Shown: positions 37,016-48,170 of the stretch, one piece after another
Layout of the letters: every line of letters starts with the position of its first letter
How positions within the stretch are numbered: the first letter of the stretch is position 1
DNA from: Budvicia aquatica DSM 5075 = ATCC 35567
Lineage (GTDB): Bacteria > Pseudomonadota > Gammaproteobacteria > Enterobacterales > Enterobacteriaceae
Reading direction: 5' to 3'
NCBI RefSeq assembly: GCF_000427805.1
Contig: NZ_ATYS01000025.1
Span: forward strand, 20,624 to 84,623
DNA length: 64,000 nucleotides
Notes under the pieces: generated by a model
Seen by the model: only the letters and a program-made list of their open reading frames with translations
What the model was told of the DNA's origin: nothing
Databases searched by the model: none
Translations under genes and position numbers: made by a program

Positions 37016-38488
37016 TCAGAGGCTCAGGCTCGCGACGGCCGCAGCGGTGCCTTTTGTCATAATTTGACGGTAGCTATCGGTTATTGCCGCAATCACTGCC
37101 GGATTAGTGGCCAGGTCTTGAGGGAATATGTCTCGGCATGACAGTAACGCCAGAACCTTTTGTTCCGGGGTTTCTGCTCCGGATAAGGTTTGGCTCAGGC
37201 TGCTAAATAACGGGTCGTTAACCTGATAGCTCTGATTGTTTTCATCATTTCCGCTCAGATAGCGTAGCCATCCGGCAATGGCCATCGCCTGGCAAGGGAA
37301 AGGTTTGCCCATGGCAATCAGCTTGCGCATTGGTTCCAGAATACGTTGAGGTAATTTTTGTGAGCCATCGCAGGCAATTTGGGCGGTCTGATGTTTAACT
37401 TCTTTATTCGCAAAACGATGAATCAGCGTTTGGGCGTAAGCCTCTAAATCTACATCGCCGCCGATGGTTAATGTCGGCGCCTGCTCTTGTAACATCAGCT
37501 TAAGCGTTGCGCGCTTAAACGCCGGGTCTTCCATGCATTGATATATGTAGGTATATCCGGCCAGAAAGCCCAGATAGGCCAGAAACGAGTGGGAGCCGTT
37601 GAGCATTCTCAGCTTCATCTCTTCGAAAGGTACAACGTCTTTTACTAACTGAGGGCCAACATTTTCCCATTCCGGGCGACCGGCAATAAAGTTGTCTTCA
37701 ATAACCCACTGTCTGAAAGGCTCGCAGACAATCGCACAGTCATCAGCAACGCCTAATTTATGGCTGACCAATTCAAGGGCCGCCGGCGTCATTGCCGGAA
37801 CAATTCGGTCTACCATGGTGCTTGGGAAGGTAATGTTAGAGCGAATCCACTGGGCCAGTTGAGGATCCTGTCGGTCACAGAATTCCAGCAGGGCTCTGCC
37901 GATGACTTGGCCATTTTCAGGAATATTATCGCAGGACAGCACTGTCACCGGGGTTAACCCACGCTGTTGACGAAGTTTAAATCCTGCAGCCAGCACGCCA
38001 AGCGCCGAAATCGGCTGCTCCGGGTGGTTGAGGTCATGAATAATTGCGCTGTTATTCCAGTCCAGAGCACCGTTACCGGATTGGACGCAGTAACCTTTTT
38101 CGGTAATGGTCAGCGAAATAATAGCAACTTGGGGTTCAGCCAGCTTTTCGAGTACCGCGTTAAGTCCGTCCAGTTCCGGGTGGAGGGTGGCGTGAATAGA
38201 ACCGATATTCTTCCAGCTCTGACTTTCACTGTCCTGCTCCAGAACCGTATAGCGGTGATCCTGCTCTCTCAGGCTTTTAATCAGCTGTTCTCCGCCAACC
38301 AGATTGATGGCGCAAATGCCCCAGTCAGAAGGTGCCTGATTTAAAAGTTCATGGTGATAGACAGCCTGATGCCCGCGGTGAAACGCGCCAAGACCCAGAT
38401 GAACGATACGGCTTTTTAGTGCCTTACGGTCATAATTCGGGACTTGAACATCATCAGCAAGCTGAGTGCTATTTGACGTAATAGACAT
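37016..38488 (-). CDS. Mannitol-dehydrogenase-family ketouronate reductase (UxuB/UxaB/YeiQ-like), copy 1
   Basis: This 490-aa NAD-dependent reductase has RIVHLGLGAFHRGHQA near residue 28, [28 protein letters not shown] and the active-site region [16 protein letters not shown]. The family reduces D-fructuronate to D-mannonate (UxuB) or D-tagaturonate to D-altronate (UxaB). It is a paralogue of the gene at 46301, clearly diverged. It sits 27 bp upstream of the LgoD-like gene in the same direction, so hexonate oxidation and ketouronate reduction are probably coupled. No altronate dehydratase is present, which favours the mannonate route through UxuA. Confidence 0.85.
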   Translation of the reverse strand: MSITSNSTQLADDVQVPNYDRKALKSRIVHLGLGAFHRGHQAVYHHELLNQAPSDWGICAINLVGGEQLIKSLREQDHRYTVLEQDSESQSWKNIGSIHATLHPELDGLNAVLEKLAEPQVAIISLTITEKGYCVQSGNGALDWNNSAIIHDLNHPEQPISALGVLAAGFKLRQQRGLTPVTVLSCDNIPENGQVIGRALLEFCDRQDPQLAQWIRSNITFPSTMVDRIVPAMTPAALELVSHKLGVADDCAIVCEPFRQWVIEDNFIAGRPEWENVGPQLVKDVVPFEEMKLRMLNGSHSFLAYLGFLAGYTYIYQCMEDPAFKRATLKLMLQEQAPTLTIGGDVDLEAYAQTLIHRFANKEVKHQTAQIACDGSQKLPQRILEPMRKLIAMGKPFPCQAMAIAGWLRYLSGNDENNQSYQVNDPLFSSLSQTLSGAETPEQKVLALLSCRDIFPQDLATNPAVIAAITDSYRQIMTKGTAAAVASLSL

Positions 38489-38660
38489 TATTATTCCTTG
38501 TAAATAATATCATTTTCTAATCACTTCGCTTTATTCAGGGTGAGGTAATGAGCACCTTAAATAAAAGCGAAGTGGTATTAACTAAATAATTTTATTATCT
38601 GTAATTAACGTTTAACTAGTTTCAATCTCGATTGATTTTCACTTTTAATTAAAATTAATT

Positions 38661-40173
<1,513 letters not shown>

Positions 40174-40267
40174 AAATCCTCCATTGACCCAGATAAGGTA
40201 TTTTCGATTACTATTTTTTAAGTCTGTTTTGATGGCTGCATGCTAGCGAATTAATGTGCCTGTTAAC

Positions 40268-40283
40268 TGTGATCCATGTCATA
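40268..40283. promoter_or_regulatory. CRP-like site in the LDH2-kdgK divergent region
   Basis: TGTGA-TCCATG-TCATA matches eight of ten core positions of TGTGA-N6-TCACA. It lies between the two divergent catabolic genes, where catabolite control is expected. Confidence 0.4.
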
Positions 40284-40315
40284 CATATTACTTTTATTTC
40301 TAAAAATGTGATTTA

Positions 40316-40335
40316 AATGAAACGATGTTTTGATT
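40316..40335. promoter_or_regulatory. KdgR-box-like palindrome
   Basis: AATGAAACGATGTTTTGATT resembles the pectinolytic-enterobacterial KdgR box (AATGAAACAnTGTTTCATT): the left arm is exact, the right arm has an extra base. It is in the 294-bp gap between the LDH2-type gene and kdgK. No kdgR (IclR family) gene is in the window. Confidence 0.4.
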
Positions 40336-40467
40336 TGATTTAAGTATAAAATCGTTATTTATCATGAAAATAAGTAATTTCGATCACATTAACCTTGTCT
40401 TTAATCTGGATTTATTTATTATTAAGTTATACAAGATAGTTCTTTTTTTAACCTAAGGGGGTGTTGC

Positions 40468-41388
40468 ATGTATCCTGAAATATTGGCATTTGGTGAACCA
40501 ATGTATGAATTCTCTAAGCTTAAGCAGGTTACGGGCGACGGAGATTTTAAAAGTGGTTTTGGCGGCGATGTTTCTAACTTTGCCATTAGCGCGGCGCGGC
40601 AGGGGGCTAAAGTCGGCATGCTATGTCATCTGGGTGATGACATGTTTGCTAAAGAATTTATTAGCCTGTGGCAGAGCGAAGGGGTTAGTACCGAGAATGT
40701 AGTGATTAATCCGGCGGCTTTTACCGCAGTCTATTTTATTACTTATGACAGTCAGGGCCACCACTTTGACTTTATGCGCAAGGGCTCTGCGGCCAGTTTG
40801 ATCACCCCGGCTCAGCTACCAGAGGCGGCGATTGCCGGCGCTAAATTACTTCACGTAAGTGGAATTACCCATGCCATTAGCGCGTCTTCTTCTGATGCGG
40901 TATTTGCTGCCATTGAGATAGCTAAAAACAACCAAACGCTGGTTTCTTTTGATACTAACCTACGGCTGAAGCTATGGTCGAAAGCCAGAGCGCGGGCGAC
41001 AATTGATGCAACGGTCGGCATGTCTGATATTTGTTTTCCAAGTGTCGATGAGGCCACATTATTGACCGGTATTAGTGAACCACAGGCAATTATTGATTAT
41101 TATTTGAAGCTGGGTGCCAAGCTGGTGGTGCTGAAATTAGGCGCTGAAGGTGCGATTGCCGCAACGGAATCGGAACGTATTCAGATGGCGGGGAACAGGG
41201 TTGAACTGGTTGATGCCACCGGTGCCGGCGATACATTTGCCGGCGCTTTCTGCCATAACTATCTGGCAGGTAAAGAGATAAAATACTGTCTGCAATACGC
41301 CAATATGGCCGCCGCATTAAGCGTTATGGGTTATGGTGCGGTAAGCCCGATCCCGCGAGCCGCTCAGGTTATTGAACGAATGGCTTAG
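40468..41388 (+). CDS. kdgK: 2-keto-3-deoxygluconate kinase KdgK
   Basis: This 306-aa PfkB-family kinase has the N-terminal ILAFGEPMYEF, KSGFGGDVSNFAISAARQGAKVGMLCHLGDD, a central DTNLRLKLW motif and the C-terminal DATGAGDTFAGAF with catalytic Asp in GAGD. These are the features of KDG kinases. It phosphorylates KDG to KDPG, which the KDPG aldolase (not in this window) splits. AAGGGGG lies before the ATG. It is the meeting point of the kdu, uxu and hexonate branches encoded around it. Confidence 0.9.
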   Translation: MYPEILAFGEPMYEFSKLKQVTGDGDFKSGFGGDVSNFAISAARQGAKVGMLCHLGDDMFAKEFISLWQSEGVSTENVVINPAAFTAVYFITYDSQGHHFDFMRKGSAASLITPAQLPEAAIAGAKLLHVSGITHAISASSSDAVFAAIEIAKNNQTLVSFDTNLRLKLWSKARARATIDATVGMSDICFPSVDEATLLTGISEPQAIIDYYLKLGAKLVVLKLGAEGAIAATESERIQMAGNRVELVDATGAGDTFAGAFCHNYLAGKEIKYCLQYANMAAALSVMGYGAVSPIPRAAQVIERMA

Positions 41389-41438
41389 CCATCGATCTCT
41401 GCGGTACGGGATAGACAAGAATTAAACTTATCTTGCGC

Positions 41439-41468
41439 ATGGAAGCGGTATCCAGTACCCGCTTCCAT
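41439..41468 (+). terminator. Hairpin downstream of kdgK
   Basis: ATGGAAGCGG/CCGCTTCCAT gives a 10-bp stem about 50 bp after the kdgK stop. No U-tract follows, so termination efficiency is doubtful. Confidence 0.4.
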
Positions 41469-41641
41469 AAGAGATTATTATCATGTTAGACAAGGATATT
41501 GGGCACGTTAGACAGTATGGTAGTATTGTCATCTTTACGATGAGATAGGGCAAGGACCCGACTCTTTGACTTCGGAAAATACGCTACTGGACAATTGTGT
41601 TAGTTGCCACCGATGTTGATTAGAGTCCGCTTGGGTATACC

Positions 41642-42394
41642 ATGAAAACTAATTTAAAAAGCTCAAAAAAATACCTTTATGATGAACTGCTTGGCACATT
41701 AGCGACCATGATCCTTAAGGGGGAATATCCGATTGGTTCTCAGCTGCCAAAAGAGCAGGAACTTTGTCTGGAATATGGCCTCTCCCGAACGTCCGTTCGT
41801 GAAGCACTCCACAGTTTGCGTAATATGGGGTTAGTTATTTCTCGTCCGAAAGCCGGTACTTTTGTTGCCGACCGTCTACAGTGGAAAATACTGGACTCGT
41901 TATTATTAGACATAGCCGATGAAGCAGGTATTGAACTGTTTAAAATCAGTGAGCTGGAGCGTTTTCGCCGCGTGATCGAGCCGAGCGTTGCCGCGATGGC
42001 GGCAGAAAGTGCCGATGCTGATGATATTAAGCGAATGGAAGAAGCGGTCGCCATTATGAAGGCCAACTGTGAGATCCATCAGACAGAAATTTATAACGAA
42101 GCCGATTTAGCATTTCACTATGCGCTGATTCATGCCACGCATAATGTGATCTTTATTCAACTCGCGCCAACCATGCACGCCGCGGTTAATAGCTCGATTC
42201 AGATAACCTGCCCGTTAGATGAACCGGAAGAACGCTACAAGTCGGCAGAAACCCACGCCCAGTTGATAGATGCTATCCGACTGCGCGACGCTGAACTTTG
42301 TCGCTATATCTCAACTCAGATGATTTTTAACTCTTCTCAGCGGGCTCTTAGCTTAGAGAAAGAGGGCCGCAGCTGGCCAATCTCCGCGATATAA
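41642..42394 (+). CDS. GntR-family (FadR/FCD subfamily) transcriptional regulator
   Basis: This 250-aa regulator has a winged helix at about residues 10-78 (GSQLPKEQELCLEYGLSRTSVREALHSLRNMGLVISRPKAGTFV in that span) and an all-helical FCD ligand domain (RFRRVIEPSVAAMAAE, EADLAFHYALIHATHN). FCD regulators commonly bind sugar acids; DgoR is a related example. It stands 250 bp after kdgK. It probably controls part of the hexonate/KDG gene set, but the ligand is unknown. A second GntR (ExuR-like) is at 48171. Confidence 0.85.
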   Translation: MKTNLKSSKKYLYDELLGTLATMILKGEYPIGSQLPKEQELCLEYGLSRTSVREALHSLRNMGLVISRPKAGTFVADRLQWKILDSLLLDIADEAGIELFKISELERFRRVIEPSVAAMAAESADADDIKRMEEAVAIMKANCEIHQTEIYNEADLAFHYALIHATHNVIFIQLAPTMHAAVNSSIQITCPLDEPEERYKSAETHAQLIDAIRLRDAELCRYISTQMIFNSSQRALSLEKEGRSWPISAI

Positions 42395-42403
42395 TAAATA
42401 TCG

Positions 42404-43060
42404 TCAGCCCGGATTGACCGTTGATAATTTATTCAACGGGCATTTGCGCCATATTGAGTTAAAGCGTGAATTATTGAGCAGCCGGGAGATAGCATAAGCA
42501 ATGCTCTTTGGCTCTCGTCCGTGAACTACGGTATGCCCGACTAACACCGAGGCGCCATATTCGGTCCAGTTATCAAACAGAGACACTGCGACCGGCGGGA
42601 TTTTCTTAATTAAATATTCCCAAGTCTGTTCATCGGACAGGTATCCGGCATGAAAGCAGTTTCTGGCTAAAAATGCGGCGGTTTCCAGATTCAGCCCGGC
42701 GCTATTGGTGCAACTGAGAATGGCATCTTGCTTGATGTAATAGTGTTCACATTGGTCTAATAACTTTTTGACGGCACCATTTTCCGCATCGAGCGTTATC
42801 GGCCTGGAACAGTTTTCAATTAGTTGATCGATGGTGTTTATTGCACTTTCCCGATCGGTAATTTTCCACGTTGTTTCTAACATCCCGGTAATTTTTTCTT
42901 GATCCAATCGCAGCGCCAGCACGTTTTCAGTACAGTCATTTATAGAAATAAATGCCGCACCTAACGCCATGTATTTTTGGTATTTTCCAGGTATGCGATA
43001 TTTCTTAAGAAACTTTTTTAGCTGAGAACGTTCAGACATCTTTTTGAAAAAACTGGCCAT
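42404..43060 (-). CDS. DUF1266-domain protein
   Basis: This 218-aa cytoplasmic protein of unknown function has a basic N-terminus and a DUF1266-like C-terminal part (FLARNCFHAGYLSDEQTWEYL, SLFDNWTEYGASVLVGHTV). It converges on the GntR gene (9 bp apart) and is flanked on the other side by a repeat cluster. It has no obvious link to uronate use, so it looks like an accessory insertion in the island. Confidence 0.65.
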   Translation of the reverse strand: MASFFKKMSERSQLKKFLKKYRIPGKYQKYMALGAAFISINDCTENVLALRLDQEKITGMLETTWKITDRESAINTIDQLIENCSRPITLDAENGAVKKLLDQCEHYYIKQDAILSCTNSAGLNLETAAFLARNCFHAGYLSDEQTWEYLIKKIPPVAVSLFDNWTEYGASVLVGHTVVHGREPKSIAYAISRLLNNSRFNSIWRKCPLNKLSTVNPG

Positions 43061-43135
43061 ACGAAACCTCGATATAGAGTCTAATGCTTGTCAGTCTAGG
43101 GAAATGAATAACGATGATGAGAGGGTGACCCTGTC

Positions 43136-43436
43136 GTCATCCCGTTGAAGAACGGGGTTCAGCCCCTAAGCTAAGTACTAATTTGTGGGCTAAAATTTTG
43201 GACCTCCGCTTTTGCGGGGTGACGAGAGAGTAGCCATGTCGTCATCCCGTTGAAAAACGGGATCCAGCCCTTAAGCTAAGTACTAATTTGTGGGCTAAAA
43301 CCTGAGATCTCCGCTTTGGCGGGGATGACGAGAGAGTAGCCATGTCGTCATCCCGTTGAAAAACGGGATCCAGCCCTTAAGCTAAGTACTAATTTGTGGG
43401 CTAAAACCTGAGATCTCCGCTTTGGCGGGGATGACG
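43136..43436. repeat. Tandem palindromic repeat array (locus 2: three units)
   Basis: Units begin at 43136, 43241 and 43347 (period 105-106). Each reads GTCATCCCGTTGAAAAACGG...GCGGGGATGAC with an AAGCTAAGTACTAATTTGTG core. This is the locus-1 repeat in reverse orientation. Units 2 and 3 are identical over essentially the whole period, including the GAGAGAGTAGCCATGTC spacer, pointing to a recent duplication. Confidence 0.85.
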
Positions 43437-43445
43437 GTGGAGCCA

Positions 43446-43467
43446 CAGAGGAGCGGAAGCTCCTCTG
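43446..43467 (-). terminator. Hairpin downstream of exuT
   Basis: CAGAGGAGC/GCTCCTCTG (9 bp, GGAA loop) lies 30 bp after the exuT stop. No clear U-tract follows on the minus strand; it is a possible terminator. Confidence 0.45.
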
Positions 43468-43496
43468 GTTAACCAATTTCTATGCTAAAACTAATA

Positions 43497-44786
43497 TCAG
43501 CTCTGTGTCGCCAGCTTCGGTGACTTATTGGTTTCAGACGGATGGGTATCCTTAATCACCGTCCATAGAACCACCGCACCAATCAAGTCTAAGAATCCCA
43601 GAATAATAAAGAACGGGCCATAACCGATAGTAACCACTAACGCACCCATCAGCAGGTTAAAGGACAGCTGTCCTGCCCAGGCTGCTGAACCGGCTAAACC
43701 GGTTACGGTAGCTACTTCACTTTTCTTAAACAGGTCTGAAGCCAGAGTAATAACCAGCGTTGAAAGCATCTGATGGGCAAAACCACCGAGACTGATCAGC
43801 GCAATCGCCACATAAGCACTTTCAACAATGCTAACAAAGCCGATAGCGGTCATCAATACTGCTGCAATGGTAAAACCAATACGGCGTGAGTTAACCGTAG
43901 TGATATTACAACGCTTAATCAGGAATGCGGTCAGGAAGCCACCGGCAACGCAACCAAAGTCAGCGGCCAGGAACGGTAACCATGCAAACATCGCGATCTC
44001 TTTGATCGGCATATGCATCACTTGAGTTAGGTATAAAGGCATCCAGAAACTAATGGTACCCCAGGCCGGATCCGCAAGAAAGCGGGTAACGGCAATACCC
44101 CAGAAGTTACGCTGCTTTAGAATGACACCCATTGCCGGCTTTTCATTCTCAGTAGACTGAAGGTGTTTTTCCTGACCGTCAAAGATGTACTTCTTTTCTT
44201 CGTCAGTAAGGGCCGGGTGCTTTTCCGGTGAGTTATAAACCAGATACCAAATTATGGCGACAACTAAGCCAATACCACCGGTAATAACGAAAGCAGCTTC
44301 CCAGTTAAAGGTCAGAATGGCCCACACGACTAACGGCGGAGCTAACATTGCACCGATAGAGGTACCGACGTTAAACAAACCGCCGGCGATACCACGCTCG
44401 GAAGCAGGGAACCACTCAGCAGAGGTTTTCATACCGGCAGGAATAACAGACGCTTCGGTTAAGCCCATTAAACCACGCAGGAATGCCAGCCCTTGCCAAG
44501 TACCGACAAAGGCGTGAGCCATGTTGACCAGTGACCATGCTACGGCAAATATGAAGAAACCAATTTTCAGACCTACAACGTCGAGGATATAACCACAAAT
44601 CGGCTGTGCGACGGTATAAGCCAGTTGGAATGCACTGATAATCCAGGAATATTGCTGTTCGGTAATATGTAATTCTGTAAATAATGTTGGCGCAGCAACG
44701 CTTAATGAGCTTCTAGCCAAATAGTTAACTATTGTGACTAAACAAACTAACGATATGATCCACCAGCGAAGATTTTTTATCTTCAT
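43497..44786 (-). CDS. exuT: Hexuronate transporter ExuT (MFS, ACS family)
   Basis: This 429-aa 12-helix transporter resembles E. coli ExuT (432 aa): IKNLRWWIISLV at the start, QYSWIISAFQLAYTVAQPICGYILDVVG, MKTSAEWFPASERGIAGGLFNVGTSIGAMLAPPLVVWAI, FWGIAVTRFLADPAWGTISFW and IGGFAHQ-like LGGFAHQML. It imports glucuronate, galacturonate or similar by H+ symport. It follows uxuB-uxaC on the same strand with a 108-bp gap, forming the glucuronate module. Confidence 0.88.
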   Translation of the reverse strand: MKIKNLRWWIISLVCLVTIVNYLARSSLSVAAPTLFTELHITEQQYSWIISAFQLAYTVAQPICGYILDVVGLKIGFFIFAVAWSLVNMAHAFVGTWQGLAFLRGLMGLTEASVIPAGMKTSAEWFPASERGIAGGLFNVGTSIGAMLAPPLVVWAILTFNWEAAFVITGGIGLVVAIIWYLVYNSPEKHPALTDEEKKYIFDGQEKHLQSTENEKPAMGVILKQRNFWGIAVTRFLADPAWGTISFWMPLYLTQVMHMPIKEIAMFAWLPFLAADFGCVAGGFLTAFLIKRCNITTVNSRRIGFTIAAVLMTAIGFVSIVESAYVAIALISLGGFAHQMLSTLVITLASDLFKKSEVATVTGLAGSAAWAGQLSFNLLMGALVVTIGYGPFFIILGFLDLIGAVVLWTVIKDTHPSETNKSPKLATQS

Positions 44787-44860
44787 AAGTAAAAGCCTCA
44801 GGAATTCTCTATGCCCGTAATGGCTAGCCTACCAATAGACAAGCCATAATGTTTGAAGTC

Positions 44861-44900
44861 GCCGCAAATACGTATTGCGGCATTATTATTTTTTTTAATT
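44861..44900 (+). terminator. Plus-oriented hairpin and T-tract between uxaC and exuT
   Basis: GCCGCAA/TTGCGGC (7-bp stem, 7-base loop, 44861-44881) is followed on the plus strand by ATTATTATTTTTTTTAATT. Both flanking genes run on the minus strand, so this terminator faces the 'wrong' way and would stop antisense transcription entering uxaC from exuT. Confidence 0.5.
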
Positions 44901-46301
44901 GGCGAAATAGCGGGATGCATTGCCGTAGCAGATATCAGCTACCATTTGCCCGACCAGTTCAAAATCATGGGGTAATTCGCCATCATCCATCCATTTACCC
45001 ACCATTTCGCATAAAATACGGCGAAAATATTCGTGTCGGGTATAAGAGAGGAAGCTACGGGAATCTGTCAGCATGCCGACGAACTGGCTGAGTAACCCCA
45101 TTTGAGACAGCTGCATAATTTGTCTTTGCATGCCGTCTTTCTGATCGTTAAACCACCATCCCGAACCGAACTGAACTTTGCCGGCAATACCGCCGCCCTG
45201 GAAGTTACCGCACATAGTGGCCAGTACTTCGTTATCACGCGGGTTGAGACAGTAGAGAATAGTTTTAGGCAGTTGATTATCGATATCCAGTGCGTTGAGC
45301 AACTGAGATAAGGCTTCTGCTACCGGACGATCGCCGATCGAGTCAAAGCCTGCGTCTGCACCAAGCAGCTTAAACATCCGCTGATTATTATTACGCAGAG
45401 CGCCTAAATGTAATTGCATAACCCAACCACGCTTAGCGTATTCACGACCAAGCCATACTTGAACTGCAGTACTAAACTGTGCGATTTCCAGCTCAGACAG
45501 AGGTTGTTGAGCCCGGCGCTTTTGCAAGATCAGATCGAGTTCAGCGGTAGCCGGTACCGGTGCATAGCGGATTACTTCAATACCGTGGTCAGCCGCAACG
45601 CAGCCGTGTTGGGCAAAATGGTCGAGGCGCTTAGCCAGGGCACTAAGCAGGTCGTTAAAGCCGCTAATAGAAACATCCGCGGCTTTTTCTAACAGCGGTA
45701 AATAGTCAGTGAAGCCCGGCAGGTCAATCTTAAAAGCCCGATCCGGGCGCCAGCTAGGACGAACCTGAATATCAAAACTGGCATCTTTAGCAATCGCCTG
45801 ATGGTGAACCAGTGAATCGATAGGATCGTCAGTTGTACCGACCATTTTCACATTCATTTGCTGCATAATGCCGCGGGCTGAGAACTCTGGCGTAGCCAGC
45901 AGTTCATTCGCCTGATGCCAGACTTTTTCCGCATTTTGCGGGCCAAATTGAATATTTTCGATACCAAAAGGGCGTCTTAACTCAAGATGCGTCCAATGAT
46001 AAATCGGGTTACCTAATGTTTTAGGAACAACGGCAGCCCAGGCTAAATATTTGTCATAGTCATCGGCATTGCCGGTGATCAATTGCTCATCAACGCCGGC
46101 GGTGCGTAGTACGCGCCATTTGTAATGGTCACCGGCCAGCCAGATTTCGGCTAAATTGTTAAACTGCCGATTTTCTGCCACATCTTTTGGCGGCAAATGG
46201 CAATGGTAGTCAAAAATAGGCTGCGGTGCAGCATAGTCAAAGTAGAGTCGCTCTGCGGCTGAAGTGCTCAGCAGAAAGCTATCATTCATAAAGGGCTTCA
46301 T
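44895..46301 (-). CDS. uxaC: Glucuronate/galacturonate isomerase UxaC
   Basis: This 468-aa amidohydrolase-fold isomerase has metal ligands His33 and His35 (FDYHCHLPP), [28 protein letters not shown] and [13 protein letters not shown], typical of UxaC (470 aa in E. coli). It converts D-glucuronate to D-fructuronate (and galacturonate to tagaturonate). Its ATG shares one base with the uxuB stop (TAATG), so the two are translationally coupled. Confidence 0.95.
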   Translation of the reverse strand: MKPFMNDSFLLSTSAAERLYFDYAAPQPIFDYHCHLPPKDVAENRQFNNLAEIWLAGDHYKWRVLRTAGVDEQLITGNADDYDKYLAWAAVVPKTLGNPIYHWTHLELRRPFGIENIQFGPQNAEKVWHQANELLATPEFSARGIMQQMNVKMVGTTDDPIDSLVHHQAIAKDASFDIQVRPSWRPDRAFKIDLPGFTDYLPLLEKAADVSISGFNDLLSALAKRLDHFAQHGCVAADHGIEVIRYAPVPATAELDLILQKRRAQQPLSELEIAQFSTAVQVWLGREYAKRGWVMQLHLGALRNNNQRMFKLLGADAGFDSIGDRPVAEALSQLLNALDIDNQLPKTILYCLNPRDNEVLATMCGNFQGGGIAGKVQFGSGWWFNDQKDGMQRQIMQLSQMGLLSQFVGMLTDSRSFLSYTRHEYFRRILCEMVGKWMDDGELPHDFELVGQMVADICYGNASRYFAN

Positions 46302-47773
46302 TAAATTACTCCCTGCGATTTAAGATTCTCTATGCTTTTTTGTGCGCCGTTTTGCATCAGGAACAGGTAACTTTCTGTTACTTTCTCGACAAAACGTGGG
46401 TTGTTTGGCAACCGATCGCCAAAGACTGCGCTAAGGCCCAGTAGCGCATTAACCCGTTCTGTCCCATCCTGCGAGCGGCTAACGATATCGGCCAGAACGT
46501 CGGCCATAGGGTCACGAATATCAATCGGTTGTTGGTTGTCATCGACACCACCGATATAGCGCATCCAACCGGCAACACCCAGCGCTAAACAGTCAAAATT
46601 ACTGTTATGTGCCAAGTGCCAACGGGAAGAGTCCAGCATCCGCTGGGGTAATTTTTGGGTACCGTCCATGGCAATTTGCCAAGTGCGGTGTTTAAGAGAC
46701 GGGTTGCTATAACGCTCAATTAAACGGTCGGCGTAAGCCGCGAGGTCAACGTTATCTACGCTCAGCGTCGGAGCCTGTTCTTTTAACATCAAATGATGTG
46801 CCGCTGCGCGATATGATGCGTCAGTCATACAGTCATTGATGTGCTGATAGCCGGCAAGATAGCCTAAATAGGCTAGGAAGGAGTGGCTGCCGTTTAGCAT
46901 ACGCAGTTTCATTTCTTCATACGGCAGAACGTCTTTTACCAATTCAGCACCGGCTAACTCCCATTCAGGGCGACCGGCAACGAAATTGTCTTCAACCACC
47001 CATTGAATAAAGGGCTCACAGGCAATACCAACAGGGTCGCTAAAGCCGAGCGCTTGGCTAATTTCAGCCAGGGCTTCATCCGTTGCCGCCGGTACAATGC
47101 GGTCAACCATGGTGCTAGGGAAACTGACGTTTTGTTCAATCCATTCGGCTAAGTCTCGATCGCGGGCTTTGGCCAGATCCAGTACAGCCTGCTTCACGAT
47201 ATGGCCATTCTCTGGAATGTTGTCACAGGAAAGGACGGTGAACGGAGCCAGTCCACGGGCTCGGCGGCGATACAGCGCTTCAACGATGGTTCCCGCCGCC
47301 GTTGACGGCCTAGTTGGATTAGCCAAATCGGCTTGAATTGCCGGGTTATTCAGGTCCAAGCCACCACCACCGGGTAATACACAGTAGCCTTTTTCTGTAA
47401 TGGTCAGTGAGACAATAGCGACCTGTGGTTCAGCCATTTTTTCCAGTACGGCATCAATGCCGTCTATTGCCGGATGTAATGACTCTTTAACTGAACCGAT
47501 AACAATGCACTTATTGCTTTCAGCGCCTTTTTCCAGCACGGAATAGAGGTGGTCTTGCTGGCGCAGTGATTTAATCAATGATTCGCCGCCAACTAAGTTA
47601 ACTTCACAGATACCCCAGTCACCTTTGGTTTGGTTCAATACGCGATCGGTTAACAACGCTTGATGCGCGCGATGGAAGGCACCAAATCCTAAATGAACGA
47701 TGCGAGTTTGCAGCTTTTTACGATCGTATTCCGGAGATAGAACGGACTGTGGTAATAAACTTTTTCCTAACAT
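46301..47773 (-). CDS. uxuB: D-mannonate oxidoreductase (fructuronate reductase) UxuB-like, copy 2
   Basis: This 490-aa mannitol-dehydrogenase-family protein has [65 protein letters not shown] and [21 protein letters not shown]. By sequence it is nearest E. coli YeiQ, but it is coupled to uxaC and faces exuR/uxuA, so it most likely reduces fructuronate to mannonate. First gene of uxuB-uxaC, probably repressed by ExuR through the palindrome at 48057. Confidence 0.87.
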   Translation of the reverse strand: MLGKSLLPQSVLSPEYDRKKLQTRIVHLGFGAFHRAHQALLTDRVLNQTKGDWGICEVNLVGGESLIKSLRQQDHLYSVLEKGAESNKCIVIGSVKESLHPAIDGIDAVLEKMAEPQVAIVSLTITEKGYCVLPGGGGLDLNNPAIQADLANPTRPSTAAGTIVEALYRRRARGLAPFTVLSCDNIPENGHIVKQAVLDLAKARDRDLAEWIEQNVSFPSTMVDRIVPAATDEALAEISQALGFSDPVGIACEPFIQWVVEDNFVAGRPEWELAGAELVKDVLPYEEMKLRMLNGSHSFLAYLGYLAGYQHINDCMTDASYRAAAHHLMLKEQAPTLSVDNVDLAAYADRLIERYSNPSLKHRTWQIAMDGTQKLPQRMLDSSRWHLAHNSNFDCLALGVAGWMRYIGGVDDNQQPIDIRDPMADVLADIVSRSQDGTERVNALLGLSAVFGDRLPNNPRFVEKVTESYLFLMQNGAQKSIENLKSQGVI

Positions 47774-48056
47774 AGGGATATCCCTCTTAGATTGTTAATG
47801 CGGTCATACCAAAATAAAAAAAGATATTTTAATATTATTATTCATGGTGATAGTGATATTTTTCGATGAGTTTTTATCTGACTGGTTTACCTTTAGGCGG
47901 TGAAAGTTATCATAGTTGTCAGTCCAATTTTGAGATCCAAACCACATAAATCAAATAATAAGCATTAAAATTGGTTTTTATCTGGATTTTATCCTATTTA
48001 TATGGGGTATTTATTCTTAATGCATTGAATATAATGGATAAATCAATATGTCAATA

Positions 48057-48070
48057 ATTGGTTGACCAAT
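48057..48070. promoter_or_regulatory. ExuR/UxuR-type operator in the uxuB-exuR divergent region
   Basis: ATTGGT-TG-ACCAAT is a perfect 6-bp-arm palindrome that fits the central part of the UxuR/ExuR consensus AAATTGGTATACCAATTT. A further half-site (ATTTGGTTGGTATGG) lies at about 48110-48114 to 48116. The 397-bp gap between the divergent uxuB and exuR genes otherwise holds only AT-rich promoter DNA. Confidence 0.6.
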
Positions 48071-48170
48071 GTTGTGGCTATAGGCTATGTTATGTCAATA
48101 ATTTGGTTGGTATGGTATTTTACTCAGCCCGGTATATACCCTAATTCACAGCCAAAGAAGGATTTCTATT

